A stretch of DNA of 64,000 bases. Origin: Cercospora beticola. Its lineage: Eukaryota > Ascomycota > Dothideomycetes > Mycosphaerellales > Mycosphaerellaceae. Shown in pieces: positions 45,627-55,313 of the stretch (within the stretch, counting starts at the first letter, position 1; the number at the start of each line of letters is the position of its first letter). The stretch covers positions 4,774,001 to 4,838,000 of the forward strand of contig NC_088935.1 of assembly GCF_033473495.1 (NCBI RefSeq). The letters run 5' to 3'. Below the pieces are notes generated by a model that did no database searches, was not told where the DNA came from, and saw only the letters and a list, made by a program, of their open reading frames with translations. Made by a program: the position numbers and the translations under genes.

Positions 45627-47849
45627 ATGGCAGCAACCAGTGGTGCTGAATGGGTGGAAGGTGATGAGGATCTGTTCGCCGGCAGTGATCTCACGCTTCC
45701 CTCAATGGCTACATATATGGCTAGGATCGCCCAAAATTGGAATTACAAGCAGTCTTCTGAGGACAGGAACAAGCAGTTCAAGACCGACTTACATGCTGTA
45801 GCCAATGGCACGTGCATCGAACCTCTCGAACCAAGCGAGTCTTTGGCGAGCTCACCGGGGCAGCGCGGTCAAACCCCGAGTCAGGAGACAGGTGGTGCTC
45901 GCTTCTTGGAATTGGAGCCTGAAGTCGACAACGCTGCCCCAACTGCTGAGGGCCTGGAAGAACAACAGCAAGACGCTGCTGCCGTAAACAACTCCATCAG
46001 TCACCAGGATCTGGGCATTCAGTTTTCCGAGGAGTCGAATGACGGCACTAAGGATCAAGATCTGGAAGGCGACGAGCAGGATGCCTCCCTGAGCGATGTT
46101 GTCGCGGATCCTTCGACGTACGACGACTCAGATTACATCATCCCATATGAAAGCGACTCGGTTACGGGAGGTGGAGATAGCGAGCCTACGCGTGCACACA
46201 ACACGCCCGATTCGCCGGCTGTGAGTATCGACGACTCTGGATATGGTCCCAGCCTCAGCAGCATCGCAAGTCACATTGCAGACATCGATGACGACGGCAC
46301 TTATGACTCAGATCTCGACGAGGAGCTGCAGCAGGTTGGAGAAGCCGAGACCGACGCCTTCACAAGTGAAGATGTGCAGACTGCCTCAACGGGAACGGAG
46401 CAAGCCCAACAGCCAAAGAAGTGCATCAAGACAATCGACGACCTCGTCTCCTGTGCGAAATTGACTCACGAAGTGTACAGTCGATTCGCCAATGCCACGA
46501 GTCGTGCAAACAGAGCAGACCTTACATTGTATGCGACGGACTACGAGGAACATGACATGCATCTACTTGCCCAATGGACTACGGCTGCCGTTAATGAAAA
46601 TTCGCGCCGACGCGATTCAGCCCGGTCAGTAGATCCCGTGGTCAATCAGATTAATGCTGCAAAAAACGGAGGCTTCGCCAGGATGGGATTCCCTTATCCT
46701 GCGAATGTGGCCGATTGCGAGGGAAAAATGGCTGCTGTCAAAATGGCTGCTGTCAACGTGTCATCGCCCAACAACTTCAGCGCGAAGCATGACAATTACA
46801 CTTACAAGGTAAGGCCCGTCTACATTGCCAACACAGGCACCAACAGCCCGCAAGCCTATCAAATGTTCACATTCCGAGGCCGGGGTCTGCAAGCTGTGCA
46901 TCCAGATTACCATCACCTATTTGTCGAAGTTGTACACAGCAGCGACATCAGGGCACAGGACCCAAATGTGATCGTGGTGGATGGAGGCAACCTGCTACAC
47001 GCCGAATTTTCGGTCTTCCTGAAAATCGAGCCTGTCTCTTTCCACTGGAATCAGGCTATGCATGAGCACAACAGATCACGCGTGAAGAATTCAGATGGGA
47101 CCTACACATTTGGACCAGTATCTCCCATGCGCATGACTGATGGTGGTTTACGCGTGTTCTTCACACAGAAGATGTTGAACACAGGGAACGATGACACGTA
47201 TTTGGCCTCCAAGACTGGACTATTCCAAACTGAGGTCGCCAACCTACACGCTGCTGCCCTACGCGTCCAAGGGACTCGTGGTCCGCGACTGAATCCAGTA
47301 TCGCACAACGGAAATGCGCGCATCATGGCGCCTGGCGCCAATTCTCTCGGCACAGCTACTCATGGCAACAACGGCGGCGGAAACATGGGTGGTCCTGGCG
47401 GTAATGCTCATTATCAACCCCAGCCGACAGTCCCGCATACCGCACAGAAGCGAGGCGCATACACAGCTCTGATAAGCGTGGTGGGACATAAGCTCGACAT
47501 TCATTCAGGTCCGGTGGGTGGAGCCGGCTTTCAAGTCGCCACCTCTTCAGGATATGACCGATTCCAAGAGGGTCCTCAAAAGCGTCAGCGATTGGTAAAA
47601 GGAGACTGGCAGGAGAGCGGAGGCATGCAGCGACACGAAGGCACGCAGAGAAACGGAGGCGGCCAGAGAAGTGGAGGTGGGCAGAGAAACAGAGGCGGTC
47701 AGAGAATTGGAGGTGGGCAGAGAAACAGAGGCGGCCAGAGAAGCGGAAGTGGCCAGACGAACAGAGGTGGCCAGACGAACAGAGGCGGGCCAAGAAATGC
47801 AGGCCGGTTGAGAAATGCAGGCGGGCAGGGCACGCGTGTGAAGAATTGA
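45627..47849 (+). CDS. Paralogue-cluster protein 1: shared unknown domain plus GQR-repeat tail
   Basis: This is a 740-aa protein in one exon; I do not recognise the family. Residues 1 to about 265 are acidic and Ser/Asp-rich, likely disordered. About 266-475 carries the domain shared with the genes at 50917 and 53453: a helical part ending DPVVNQINAAKNGGF, a variable part, then FVEVVHSSDIRAQD (about 432-445), IVVDGGNLL and FLKIEPVSFHWNQAM. Between the shared blocks this copy has an insertion with a direct duplication, KMAAV-KMAAV. The C-terminus (674-721) is eight copies of a six-residue repeat of type QRNRGG, basic and Gly-rich like RGG RNA-binding tails. An RNA- or nucleic-acid-related role is inferred only from the tail. 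Confidence 0.85.
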   Translation: MAATSGAEWVEGDEDLFAGSDLTLPSMATYMARIAQNWNYKQSSEDRNKQFKTDLHAVANGTCIEPLEPSESLASSPGQRGQTPSQETGGARFLELEPEVDNAAPTAEGLEEQQQDAAAVNNSISHQDLGIQFSEESNDGTKDQDLEGDEQDASLSDVVADPSTYDDSDYIIPYESDSVTGGGDSEPTRAHNTPDSPAVSIDDSGYGPSLSSIASHIADIDDDGTYDSDLDEELQQVGEAETDAFTSEDVQTASTGTEQAQQPKKCIKTIDDLVSCAKLTHEVYSRFANATSRANRADLTLYATDYEEHDMHLLAQWTTAAVNENSRRRDSARSVDPVVNQINAAKNGGFARMGFPYPANVADCEGKMAAVKMAAVNVSSPNNFSAKHDNYTYKVRPVYIANTGTNSPQAYQMFTFRGRGLQAVHPDYHHLFVEVVHSSDIRAQDPNVIVVDGGNLLHAEFSVFLKIEPVSFHWNQAMHEHNRSRVKNSDGTYTFGPVSPMRMTDGGLRVFFTQKMLNTGNDDTYLASKTGLFQTEVANLHAAALRVQGTRGPRLNPVSHNGNARIMAPGANSLGTATHGNNGGGNMGGPGGNAHYQPQPTVPHTAQKRGAYTALISVVGHKLDIHSGPVGGAGFQVATSSGYDRFQEGPQKRQRLVKGDWQESGGMQRHEGTQRNGGGQRSGGGQRNRGGQRIGGGQRNRGGQRSGSGQTNRGGQTNRGGPRNAGRLRNAGGQGTRVKN
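47646..47789 (+). repeat. 18-bp coding minisatellite, about 8 units
   Basis: Units like CAGAGAAACAGAGGCGGC follow in register, each coding QRxxGG (variants NGG, SGG, NRGG, IGG, and QTNRGG near the end). Two degenerate units ending NAG continue to about 47825. Unit number may vary between strains because the repeats are nearly identical. Confidence 0.85.
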
Positions 47850-48272
47850 AGGCTTGATCAAAGCAGATCGTGTTGGAAGCGCATGATGTATCGATCTGAC
47901 CGATGTGCGATTTGGGCGAAGGAAGCAGTCATCGAGTGTTCGGTGAGAGATAAAGAAGGTGGTCTCGGCTGGCTGCCTTGGAGCTGTATGATTTGGTCCG
48001 GGGCCTGGTTTGGGCTTTCATTGTCGACGGGTTCTGTAATGGAGGCTATGTCAAACTAGTCGCTTGTCGGAGCGCGGCGTTCCATGGAAGCTTTTGTTTG
48101 TATACTCTCTTGATTGTAGCTCTGAAAGACTCCGAAAACGTTCGTGTTTCGCTGGGAGACAAAGCAATCACTGTCGCTTCAGCGCAACAAAGAACACTTT
48201 CCGGACAGTCAATTAGCTCTGGTAAAACTCACGACTACGATGAATCGTGCTGTCGATTAGCTTACGAGAGAG
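47850..48272. other. Intergenic region
   Basis: This 0.4-kb stretch is the 3' flank of cluster gene 1 and the upstream region of the coiled-coil gene. No gene is supported. Confidence 0.45.
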
Positions 48273-50162
48273 ATGAATCTGGTGGCCCGGTTCCAGGCTT
48301 GGTGGCAGGGTGACTCACGTCACACTGCCAATGTTGCTCACCAGTCGGGCTCCCCTGACAAACCAGCACTTCAACCTGTGAGGAAAGATATCCAAACCTC
48401 TATAGTCCACGATCGCGTTGCATTTGTAGATCTTCTTATACGCAGTGTCGAGCTGAGATTCACAAGACGGAGATTGGTTGCAGCGATTGAACGATATGAG
48501 CAAGAAATCTTGCCACTTCGAGCGACTCTAGAGGGCATTGATTGTTTCGTAGGTTCAACTCCCGCTAGCCACATAGGACCAAGAGTGACGCGCTAATGAG
48601 ACTCATAGCTTGACAACAGTAAGGAGTATAGAGGACCAGAGACAGAACCGATGATCGCCAATTACGAACAACAAGCAGAGGAGACGGGAGAATATCTGTA
48701 TGGACCACTTGGCTATCTTGAGAGGGTGGAACAAGCGCGACAAAGACTGGCAGTCACCGAAGCTGCTTCATCTGATGTTCTAAAAAAGATCTATGCATCC
48801 ACCAGATATTGGATCGCCCATTCCGAGCCGCGTTGTTTCGCCGGGCTGGAGTGTGATGACGAGCTCCAACATTCGTTCTTCAACATCTGTACAGGTGCAG
48901 CACGCCTTGAGTCAAAGATAAAACTGGTCCGAGAGGCATTAGAGTCAGCGACACTGGCCTGTCAAGGTTTGGTAATGGCGCGCAGAGATGCGCGAAGAAA
49001 AGACCAAACTTCCGCCACGTCAGAGGACGCAGAAGCGAGAGTCAAGCTTGCAGATCAAAATGATAAAGAAGCTCGAATGCAATACAAGAATGCACGCGAA
49101 GCATTGGACCTGGCTCAAGCAGTTCAGCGCCAGAGAGAGTCGAACTTCGTGGATACAGATTTACTCGACGTCCTGATCGATAACGGCCTCTGGATGGACG
49201 TACATTCTCCAAGCATGTCTGAGCTCAGCGATCTCAGTATGATACCACACCATGAGCCAAAGATAACTACTCCGAGCCCAGTCTTGCTGGATCCAATCAT
49301 TCAAGACCTCGAATACGCTCGTGAGCAGGTCGCAATTGCCGAGCGTAACATTAACGGATTGAACTTAGACTATCAAGGAGGTCTCGTCAACTATCTGGTG
49401 CTCTACGGACCCGAGGGTCGTGACCGATGGAACGAGAGTTTTCGGCAAGACAACGAAGGCATGTCATTCGAGGCTGTACTGGAGGAGGAGGAGCAGTTCA
49501 GGACGGAAGCGCAGGCGAACTATATGCGATGCAAAGCCGAAGCAAAAAGATGCAACATCCAGGACCAACCATTTACACCCCCCGGGTATGCGCTGGTTCC
49601 CTATGAAGAAGCGTGTTATCCACCGGAGAACACTGTTTGGATCGACAGCACGCAACAAAGACAACGACCGAAGGTCATGAAATGGGCAGCCGGGGTCGCG
49701 AGAGGCAGCCCAGCTTCATTCCGAGACGGGACGTCAGTAGACCTCCTTGGAAGTCCACGTCGAGCAGACTCATGGCCCACTCAACAAGGCAACAGCCCGA
49801 CATCTTCCAAAGCAGGGTTGGTACAGCGAGCCAAGATTGCTAGGATTGCTAAGACAAAACAGAGCACGAGGGAGAGGAACCGTGCAAGCAGAAAGATATG
49901 GCAAGAGCGATTGAGGAAGACAATGAAACAGCATGGTCGGGCTGCGAAGCTCGTGGGTGAGGAAAACGGGAATATTGACTGGAACAGCTTCTATTCTGAT
50001 CTTGATCCGCGCTCGGAGCAGAACGATCCGGGACGCAGAAGTGCGGAGCGAGAAAATTCAGAGCAATGGAATACCGAGCACACAAATACAGGGCAACAAA
50101 GCACAGAGCAAAGCGACTCAGGTCACACCCACACCACTTATTCGAGTTTTGAGTGGATATGA
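48273..50162 (+). CDS. Unknown protein rich in predicted coiled coil, inside the paralogue cluster
   Basis: The long frame 48651-50162 gives 503 aa from its first ATG. The same frame is open further upstream, and a 75-bp GT-AG intron (48549-48623) would join it to exon 48273-48548, which starts MNLVARFQAWWQGD; the joined product is 604 aa. The protein is mostly charged helix (for example residues around LESKIKLVREALESATLA and ARVKLADQNDKEARMQYKNA). A motif recurs twice: a YRG or YQGG turn followed by YLYGPLGYLERV in the first copy and YLVLYGPEGRDRW in the second, hinting at an internal duplication that includes the upstream exon. A basic segment (KIARIAKTKQSTRERNRASRK) is followed by a Glu/Gln/Thr tail. 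I do not recognise the family. The 3' end is sound; the first exon is less certain. Confidence 0.7.
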
Positions 50163-50916
50163 AAAGTGGTGATGGGCAGCGATGAATACATGCAGTGGAC
50201 AGGATGGAGGAGCCTAAAGAACTGATAAGAGTGATCATCCGCACAAACACGTCATTTTCGTGGTCAGAGATTTGTCCAAATCGTTCTATCAGGCGCTGAT
50301 CTAGACTTGGGAAAATTGTATGATTTTGTCTGTACGATATGGTGAAAGATCAAGCGGCAATGGGTACCGGGCTAAATTTGCTTTTACTGTTCAGGTCCGG
50401 CAGTAGCAAATCTTTCAGCCGAAGCAACGCAAGAACAAGAACAGGACGGGGTCTTATGGTCTCTTCTTGCTCACGCCCTGACTGTTACTTGTATTGTCTC
50501 CTTCGTAGAGCTTGCCTTCATTTCATTCATGGATGCTTGGTGAACCCAGGTGATCTGGCCAAGCAGTTACCGCTATCCGACACTCATTCACTTCAACGCC
50601 AAGACTCGCGCCGTGTTCACTGGGCTGGCCCAGTGCCTACTTTAGGACTGACAGCAACGGCCTACAACGAAGTACCGACACGCAATCAAACCTCATCGTC
50701 GGCACACCACGGGCCTTGCACATTGAATTTGCTCGATGCACGCGCCACCTCTATTACTTCCAGAGCGCTGGGGCCTGGTCCTCGAATCAGCACGACGAAG
50801 ATCGTACGCCTTTGGCGCACACCGAACCACAGCACATCTATCAACAGCAGCCCTTTCAAGAAGCAACATCAAGGACGGCAACGACTCGAGTCACGGCGTC
50901 ATTACCAATACCCAAC
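50163..50916. promoter_or_regulatory. Upstream region of cluster gene 2, conserved with gene 3
   Basis: About 50584-50648 resembles the region upstream of cluster gene 3 (about 53131-53193). Both begin CATTCACT, pass through GCCAAGA and reach the identical GCCTACTTTAGGAC at 50635-50648. The distance to the start codon is similar (269 and 260 bp). Nearer the start both have a CTCGAGT...GACGGC word. This supports duplication of a whole gene unit with its promoter. Confidence 0.6.
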
Positions 50917-52608
50917 ATGCCCAAAGACGACAATGCCGCTGGTGGCGGATCTGAGGCTGTGACGGACACCGGCGTCGACGGCAGTCCTTCCGTAGCGGCT
51001 GCTCTCGACAGAAGCCCTTCGAAGCGCTCAGTTGGGTATCAGACTGCTGGTGGTGGAGTCGTTCTGGGGATGCCTGCTGAAATCGCCTGCAACGACGACG
51101 CAGCGGTTCTTGATGCTCACAAGCTTAAGACGACTGGTCAAGAGCAGCACACGCATATTCCTGGTAATCAACTGGGAGGAGGCAGTCTAGAGCGGCTGTC
51201 GATTCTGGAAGTGCAAGAGAGATACGAGACGGAGGTACCATATTGTAGATGTGGGGGACCATACTTCTGCGAACGACACCTGCGTATGCCTTGGGATCCA
51301 TCTGCTGATGACCGCGACTTTGATGATGCTTTCCCTGCCAATCATCCAGGAATATGGGAACACCACCCCGAGATTTCTGCAAGCAGAAAAGCGGCTATTC
51401 TCTCCGTCAACCGCTTCTACGTACACTTCGTTAACACTCGAGGCAACTCGGACGCGGGGAGGCCTGACACCAATCCCACTGGTTGGATACAGACTCAAGG
51501 AGAGCTTGTACTTGGCTTTATGCTTATCATCAAAGCCATCCTCCCTGATCATCGCATCAAGTTCCCCGGTGCAGCAGAGGCTTTGACCTCTGACGAAACA
51601 CCAATCACTGGGCGCGACCTGGAGACCGATCTCACAGACGCTGAGCGAGACGATTATTTCAAAGTTCTGAAACTTACGCGTTGCATTGTCCTCGGGCATT
51701 TGTCACCGGTTGAACAAACACAATTGCTGATGTTTGCGGAACATGAGCAGCGCATATTGAGGGACATTAACTGCCGCCGTCACGGGCTGTCAAAAGATCC
51801 AGAGCAGAATCAGAGGAATACCGAGAAGAATGGAGGTTTCGCGTGGAAGGCGTTCTTTTTGCACAAGAGTATGTCGACCTACGACTGCGAACTGGCAGTT
51901 CCCTGTCCGGTCCCACCTGAAGAAGCCCGTACAGGCTTGAGCACATGGGTTGAGAAGTTCCGAGCCATATGGGTTCCCACTGGTGCCTCTGCTTCTAGGA
52001 CTCGGGCTTTCCTGATCGTCACATTTTCGAGCTCTGACCTAGACGCTATGTCTCCTGATGAACGCGCTACATACATCGAAGTTCTACACAGCAGCGATGT
52101 CCGAGCACAAGATCCAGGTAATGTGCTCATCGTCGAGGGGGCAAATCTTCTCAAGCCCGGGTGCAGATATTTCATAGATATCGAGGCAGAGCGTTTCGAT
52201 TGGTCCGAAACAATGTCGGAGCTCAAAGCCGAACAAGTTGATGGAGCACATGAGGGAACTGAAGCCCAGATTGCCGACGAGTCGGTCATGCATATGTCGA
52301 AGGAGAGCCGTCGTAAGCTCATCGCTGCGGTCCTCAACAAAATGGAAGAAATTTCGGAGGAAGTACGCTCAAGCGCAGTCCCACAATCTGAGACAACTTC
52401 TTGCGCTACGAAGTTTCCACTGCAGACGGAGGAGGCCGGCCCCGTGCCCAGACACGAAGAGCAAGCAGAGGCAGACGCCAACACAGAGATTGCCCCGATG
52501 GAAGAAAGCGCTGTTTCAGATCGCGATGGACCCGAGAAAGTCTCATCTAAGGTCAAGCGACCTCATCAAGAAGATCTCTCTACTCATGCGAAGCGCAGCA
52601 AGTACTAG
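50917..52608 (+). CDS. Paralogue-cluster protein 2: shared unknown domain with Cys/His motif
   Basis: This is 563 aa in one exon from MPKDDNAAGG; the frame is open further upstream, but this ATG aligns with the start of gene 3. An N-terminal disordered part contains YCRCGGPYFCERH at about residues 109-121, a C-x-C-x5-C-x2-H spacing that could bind zinc; the other two copies lack it. The region WIQTQGELVLGFMLIIKAIL corresponds to FLKTKGEVASGYQLMLKALY of gene 3. The shared domain includes DPEQNQRNTEKNGGF, IEVLHSSDVRAQD (about 387-399), LIVEGANLL and FDWSETM. The C-terminus, KRPHQEDLSTHAKRSKY, is basic like a bipartite nuclear signal and replaces the Gly-rich tail of the other copies. Function unknown. 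Confidence 0.85.
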   Translation: MPKDDNAAGGGSEAVTDTGVDGSPSVAAALDRSPSKRSVGYQTAGGGVVLGMPAEIACNDDAAVLDAHKLKTTGQEQHTHIPGNQLGGGSLERLSILEVQERYETEVPYCRCGGPYFCERHLRMPWDPSADDRDFDDAFPANHPGIWEHHPEISASRKAAILSVNRFYVHFVNTRGNSDAGRPDTNPTGWIQTQGELVLGFMLIIKAILPDHRIKFPGAAEALTSDETPITGRDLETDLTDAERDDYFKVLKLTRCIVLGHLSPVEQTQLLMFAEHEQRILRDINCRRHGLSKDPEQNQRNTEKNGGFAWKAFFLHKSMSTYDCELAVPCPVPPEEARTGLSTWVEKFRAIWVPTGASASRTRAFLIVTFSSSDLDAMSPDERATYIEVLHSSDVRAQDPGNVLIVEGANLLKPGCRYFIDIEAERFDWSETMSELKAEQVDGAHEGTEAQIADESVMHMSKESRRKLIAAVLNKMEEISEEVRSSAVPQSETTSCATKFPLQTEEAGPVPRHEEQAEADANTEIAPMEESAVSDRDGPEKVSSKVKRPHQEDLSTHAKRSKY

Positions 52609-53452
52609 AACCAGCGATAGGGGCGTATAGCTGTTGGGTGCCATCGACGAGCAATACAGCAACGTCACGATTGGAAGTCAATGAGTATGTGCATTCCACG
52701 TGGCCGGCAAATTTGTGTTCTCAAATGCATGGTGTGAGAACTTCAGGGGTGAGGTTCGGATACGCTTGTGTTGACGTGGCTTGTAATGCATGTGGTTGAT
52801 GGCTGCCGCGTCATCGAGACCTTGTAAGAAAACGCAACTACAGAGCTTCTTGGAGCATGATATGGTACTTCGAGATGGACGTTCGATTCTGAGCCAGGTT
52901 GTCATGTTTAGAGGAAGCATTTGTTATAGATACGTCAAGAAAGGAGATGTTCTCACTTGCACGTCAAAGTGACAAAGCATTCCCCTATTCTAGAACCACA
53001 CTCTAATCGAGGACCCAAGTCTGGCTACGTGAGCCTTCCGGTATCCAGAATTTCGAAGACAACCAGGCCACGTCTCGAACGCATGGTGAATCCACGTGAC
53101 TTGCCAGGCAAGCCTGTTGTAGGCCGATGCCCATTCACTCCAATGCCAAGATCTCGCCCCGTTCACCTGAAGCCACTTTGCCTACTTTAGGACCAGAAAC
53201 CTCGCGACTCACCGAGAATCCCACCCACACCAGACTTCATCAGCGGTACACAGCTGATGTTGCACTTCTGACGTCGCCTCACAAACTCGTGTCTCCTCTC
53301 AACTCGAGTGTCATCGTCTTCAAACTAGGACGCAATCCCTCCACGCCTTCGCAGCACATCAGACTGCGGTGCTTTCCTCAACAGCAGTCTACTCGGACAT
53401 AACACTGACAACTACGACCGCTCGAGTGCTGACGGCATCAACGACACCAGCC
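52609..53452. promoter_or_regulatory. Upstream region of cluster gene 3, conserved with gene 2
   Basis: This contains GCCTACTTTAGGAC at 53180-53193, identical to 50635-50648 before gene 2, inside about 60 bp of recognisable similarity. The left part is the 3' flank of gene 2. No separate gene is supported. Confidence 0.6.
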
Positions 53453-54772
53453 ATGGCGCCCAAAAAAGCCGCCGCCCCTAACAACAACGAAAACGTCACA
53501 AGCTCCGTCGTCGGCAACACTTCAAAGGAGTCGGCTGCTCTCCACAACTCGAGCTCAAAGCGTGCTATTGAGGCTCGCATTGCTGATTCAAGCGTCGAGT
53601 CTGCTAAGAACGATGACCACGACTATCTAGGACCCCACCACCTAGGACCTCACGGTGTACAAAAACCTTCGGGGACTTGTCTCGAGGAGGGCGCGCACGT
53701 TATTGCTCAAGAGATGGGCGGCACTTCTCTGGTTCCAGGTCCGGCATCAATTGGACACAAACTAGAGATTCTCGTGAACAAAGTTGCGCCTGGTTCGCCA
53801 GTCGAGAGATTCATCGTCAATTTGCCAAGCGACTCGAGCGCGCAAGAGTACACTATCGACTCACCGGGCTTCCTGAAAACGAAAGGAGAAGTCGCATCGG
53901 GTTATCAGCTCATGCTCAAAGCCCTTTACAATACTACCGCCGAGAAGATTCCCGCTCATTACCTCCAAGATCCATCTCCCAACCCTGGAGGGGAGCTCGA
54001 AAATCTGACTCGAGACGATCAAGACTATATCTGGGGAGTTACTGGAGCATTGAAGCAGATGACCGTTGAGCACTTGACGCCAGACCAGCAGAACGAGTTG
54101 AGGCGATATTTGAGACATCAGCATGCCGTCCTAGAGACCATTTTCAGCCGCCTCTGGGCCAGCTTGTGGAGAGATCCAGAGCAGAACCAGAAAACTGTCA
54201 AGCAGAATGGCGGCTATATGTGGTTGCGAGTCTGTTTGGATGATGGCGAACTGGACTACAAGTCCAATCTTGCCATCCCCTGCCCGGCTCCAGCCAGACA
54301 CCTCAGCGGACGCCCTGGCTACTCGATTGAGAAGCTCAGACCGATTTGGGTCTCCAAGCTCGATCACGGCCTTGGGCCTGGCCCTGCCGCTCACTTCATC
54401 TTCAACTTCACGAGCACTGAGCTGGAGAATATGCACCCTGATGAGCGTATGCTGTATATCGAAGTCGTCCATGCCAGCGACGCTCGAGCCAAAGACCTGG
54501 AGCGCGTGGTGATTGTGGAGGGACCAAACGTTCTGAGGCCTGACCTGAGATACTTCATGCAGATTGAGCCGGTTCCCTTCAAGTGGTCCGACGCCATGGT
54601 TGAGCTCACACCCGGCAAGTTTGAAGAAGTGCGCGAGGAGAGTGTGCAAGAAGAGGCAGTCATTCCACGATCCAGAGCTGAGCGCCGTAGACAGCAGAGG
54701 GAAGCCGACGCGAAGTCCAAGCGAGATGGCCAGAGTGGCGGTGGTGGCCAGAAGAAGTCAGGCAAGAACTAG
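53453..54772 (+). CDS. Paralogue-cluster protein 3: shared unknown domain, short Gly-rich tail
   Basis: This is 439 aa in one exon from MAPKKAAAPN, whose ATG has a good context (gccATGGcg). An N-terminal low-complexity part of about 130 residues is followed by the longest clean version of the shared region: FLKTKGEVASGYQLMLKALY, a helical segment HLTPDQQNELRRYLRHQHAV, DPEQNQKTVKQNGGY, YSIEKLRPIWVSK, LYIEVVHASDARAKD (about 335-349), VVIVEGPNVL and FKWSDAM. The C-terminus is basic, then GQSGGGGQKKSGKN, a short counterpart of the QRxxGG tail of gene 1. No known fold or catalytic motif is visible. The three copies in one 9-kb stretch on one strand point to tandem duplication and fast divergence. 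Confidence 0.87.
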   Translation: MAPKKAAAPNNNENVTSSVVGNTSKESAALHNSSSKRAIEARIADSSVESAKNDDHDYLGPHHLGPHGVQKPSGTCLEEGAHVIAQEMGGTSLVPGPASIGHKLEILVNKVAPGSPVERFIVNLPSDSSAQEYTIDSPGFLKTKGEVASGYQLMLKALYNTTAEKIPAHYLQDPSPNPGGELENLTRDDQDYIWGVTGALKQMTVEHLTPDQQNELRRYLRHQHAVLETIFSRLWASLWRDPEQNQKTVKQNGGYMWLRVCLDDGELDYKSNLAIPCPAPARHLSGRPGYSIEKLRPIWVSKLDHGLGPGPAAHFIFNFTSTELENMHPDERMLYIEVVHASDARAKDLERVVIVEGPNVLRPDLRYFMQIEPVPFKWSDAMVELTPGKFEEVREESVQEEAVIPRSRAERRRQQREADAKSKRDGQSGGGGQKKSGKN

Positions 54773-55313
54773 TCTCAATCAAGGAAGGCAGAGGTCGAAC
54801 GTTCACGACACAGCCAGCTTGCGATGAGGCGGCATTCATGGTCGTGTGACATAACGTCAATGGGATTCTTGTAGCATGTAAGAGAAGAGTGGATTCGCAG
54901 ATAAATGTTGCGGGACTGGCAGGTACTGAGGCTGAGGCCTGGATGGCGCGTGAATCGATCCGAGCCATAAACATCTGATGGCCACGGGGTCGTCGTGATA
55001 TTGCAAGCAGGTAATTCGCTTGTCAGAGTGCCCTTCCTTCTCACACTGGATTGTAATTAGAAGTCCGAGCCTGCGGTCTTGGTAAATGAAAGCGCTGTTT
55101 ACAAACCAAATGGACGAAGATAGCTTCTTGACTGAACATAACATTGACAATGTCTCCCACATCCGACCCCAGACCGCGAGATTCTAATGAGAAAGTGTCA
55201 AGTTCAGGAGATGATCAGAACAGGAAGTAGCAACGGTTGCCCACCGAATCTTCGCCCGGCTCAAAGTTGGGCAGTGACGAACCTTCGCCCTGGAACAAGA
55301 TACAAACAACAAA
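54773..55313. other. Intergenic region
   Basis: This is the 3' flank of the cluster and the promoter of the WD40 gene. Nothing else is supported. Confidence 0.5.

Noticed and set aside
48549..48575. GGTTCAACTCC, like a tRNA B box
   Set aside because: No A box, acceptor stem or clover-leaf could be drawn around it, and it lies in the proposed intron of the coiled-coil gene.
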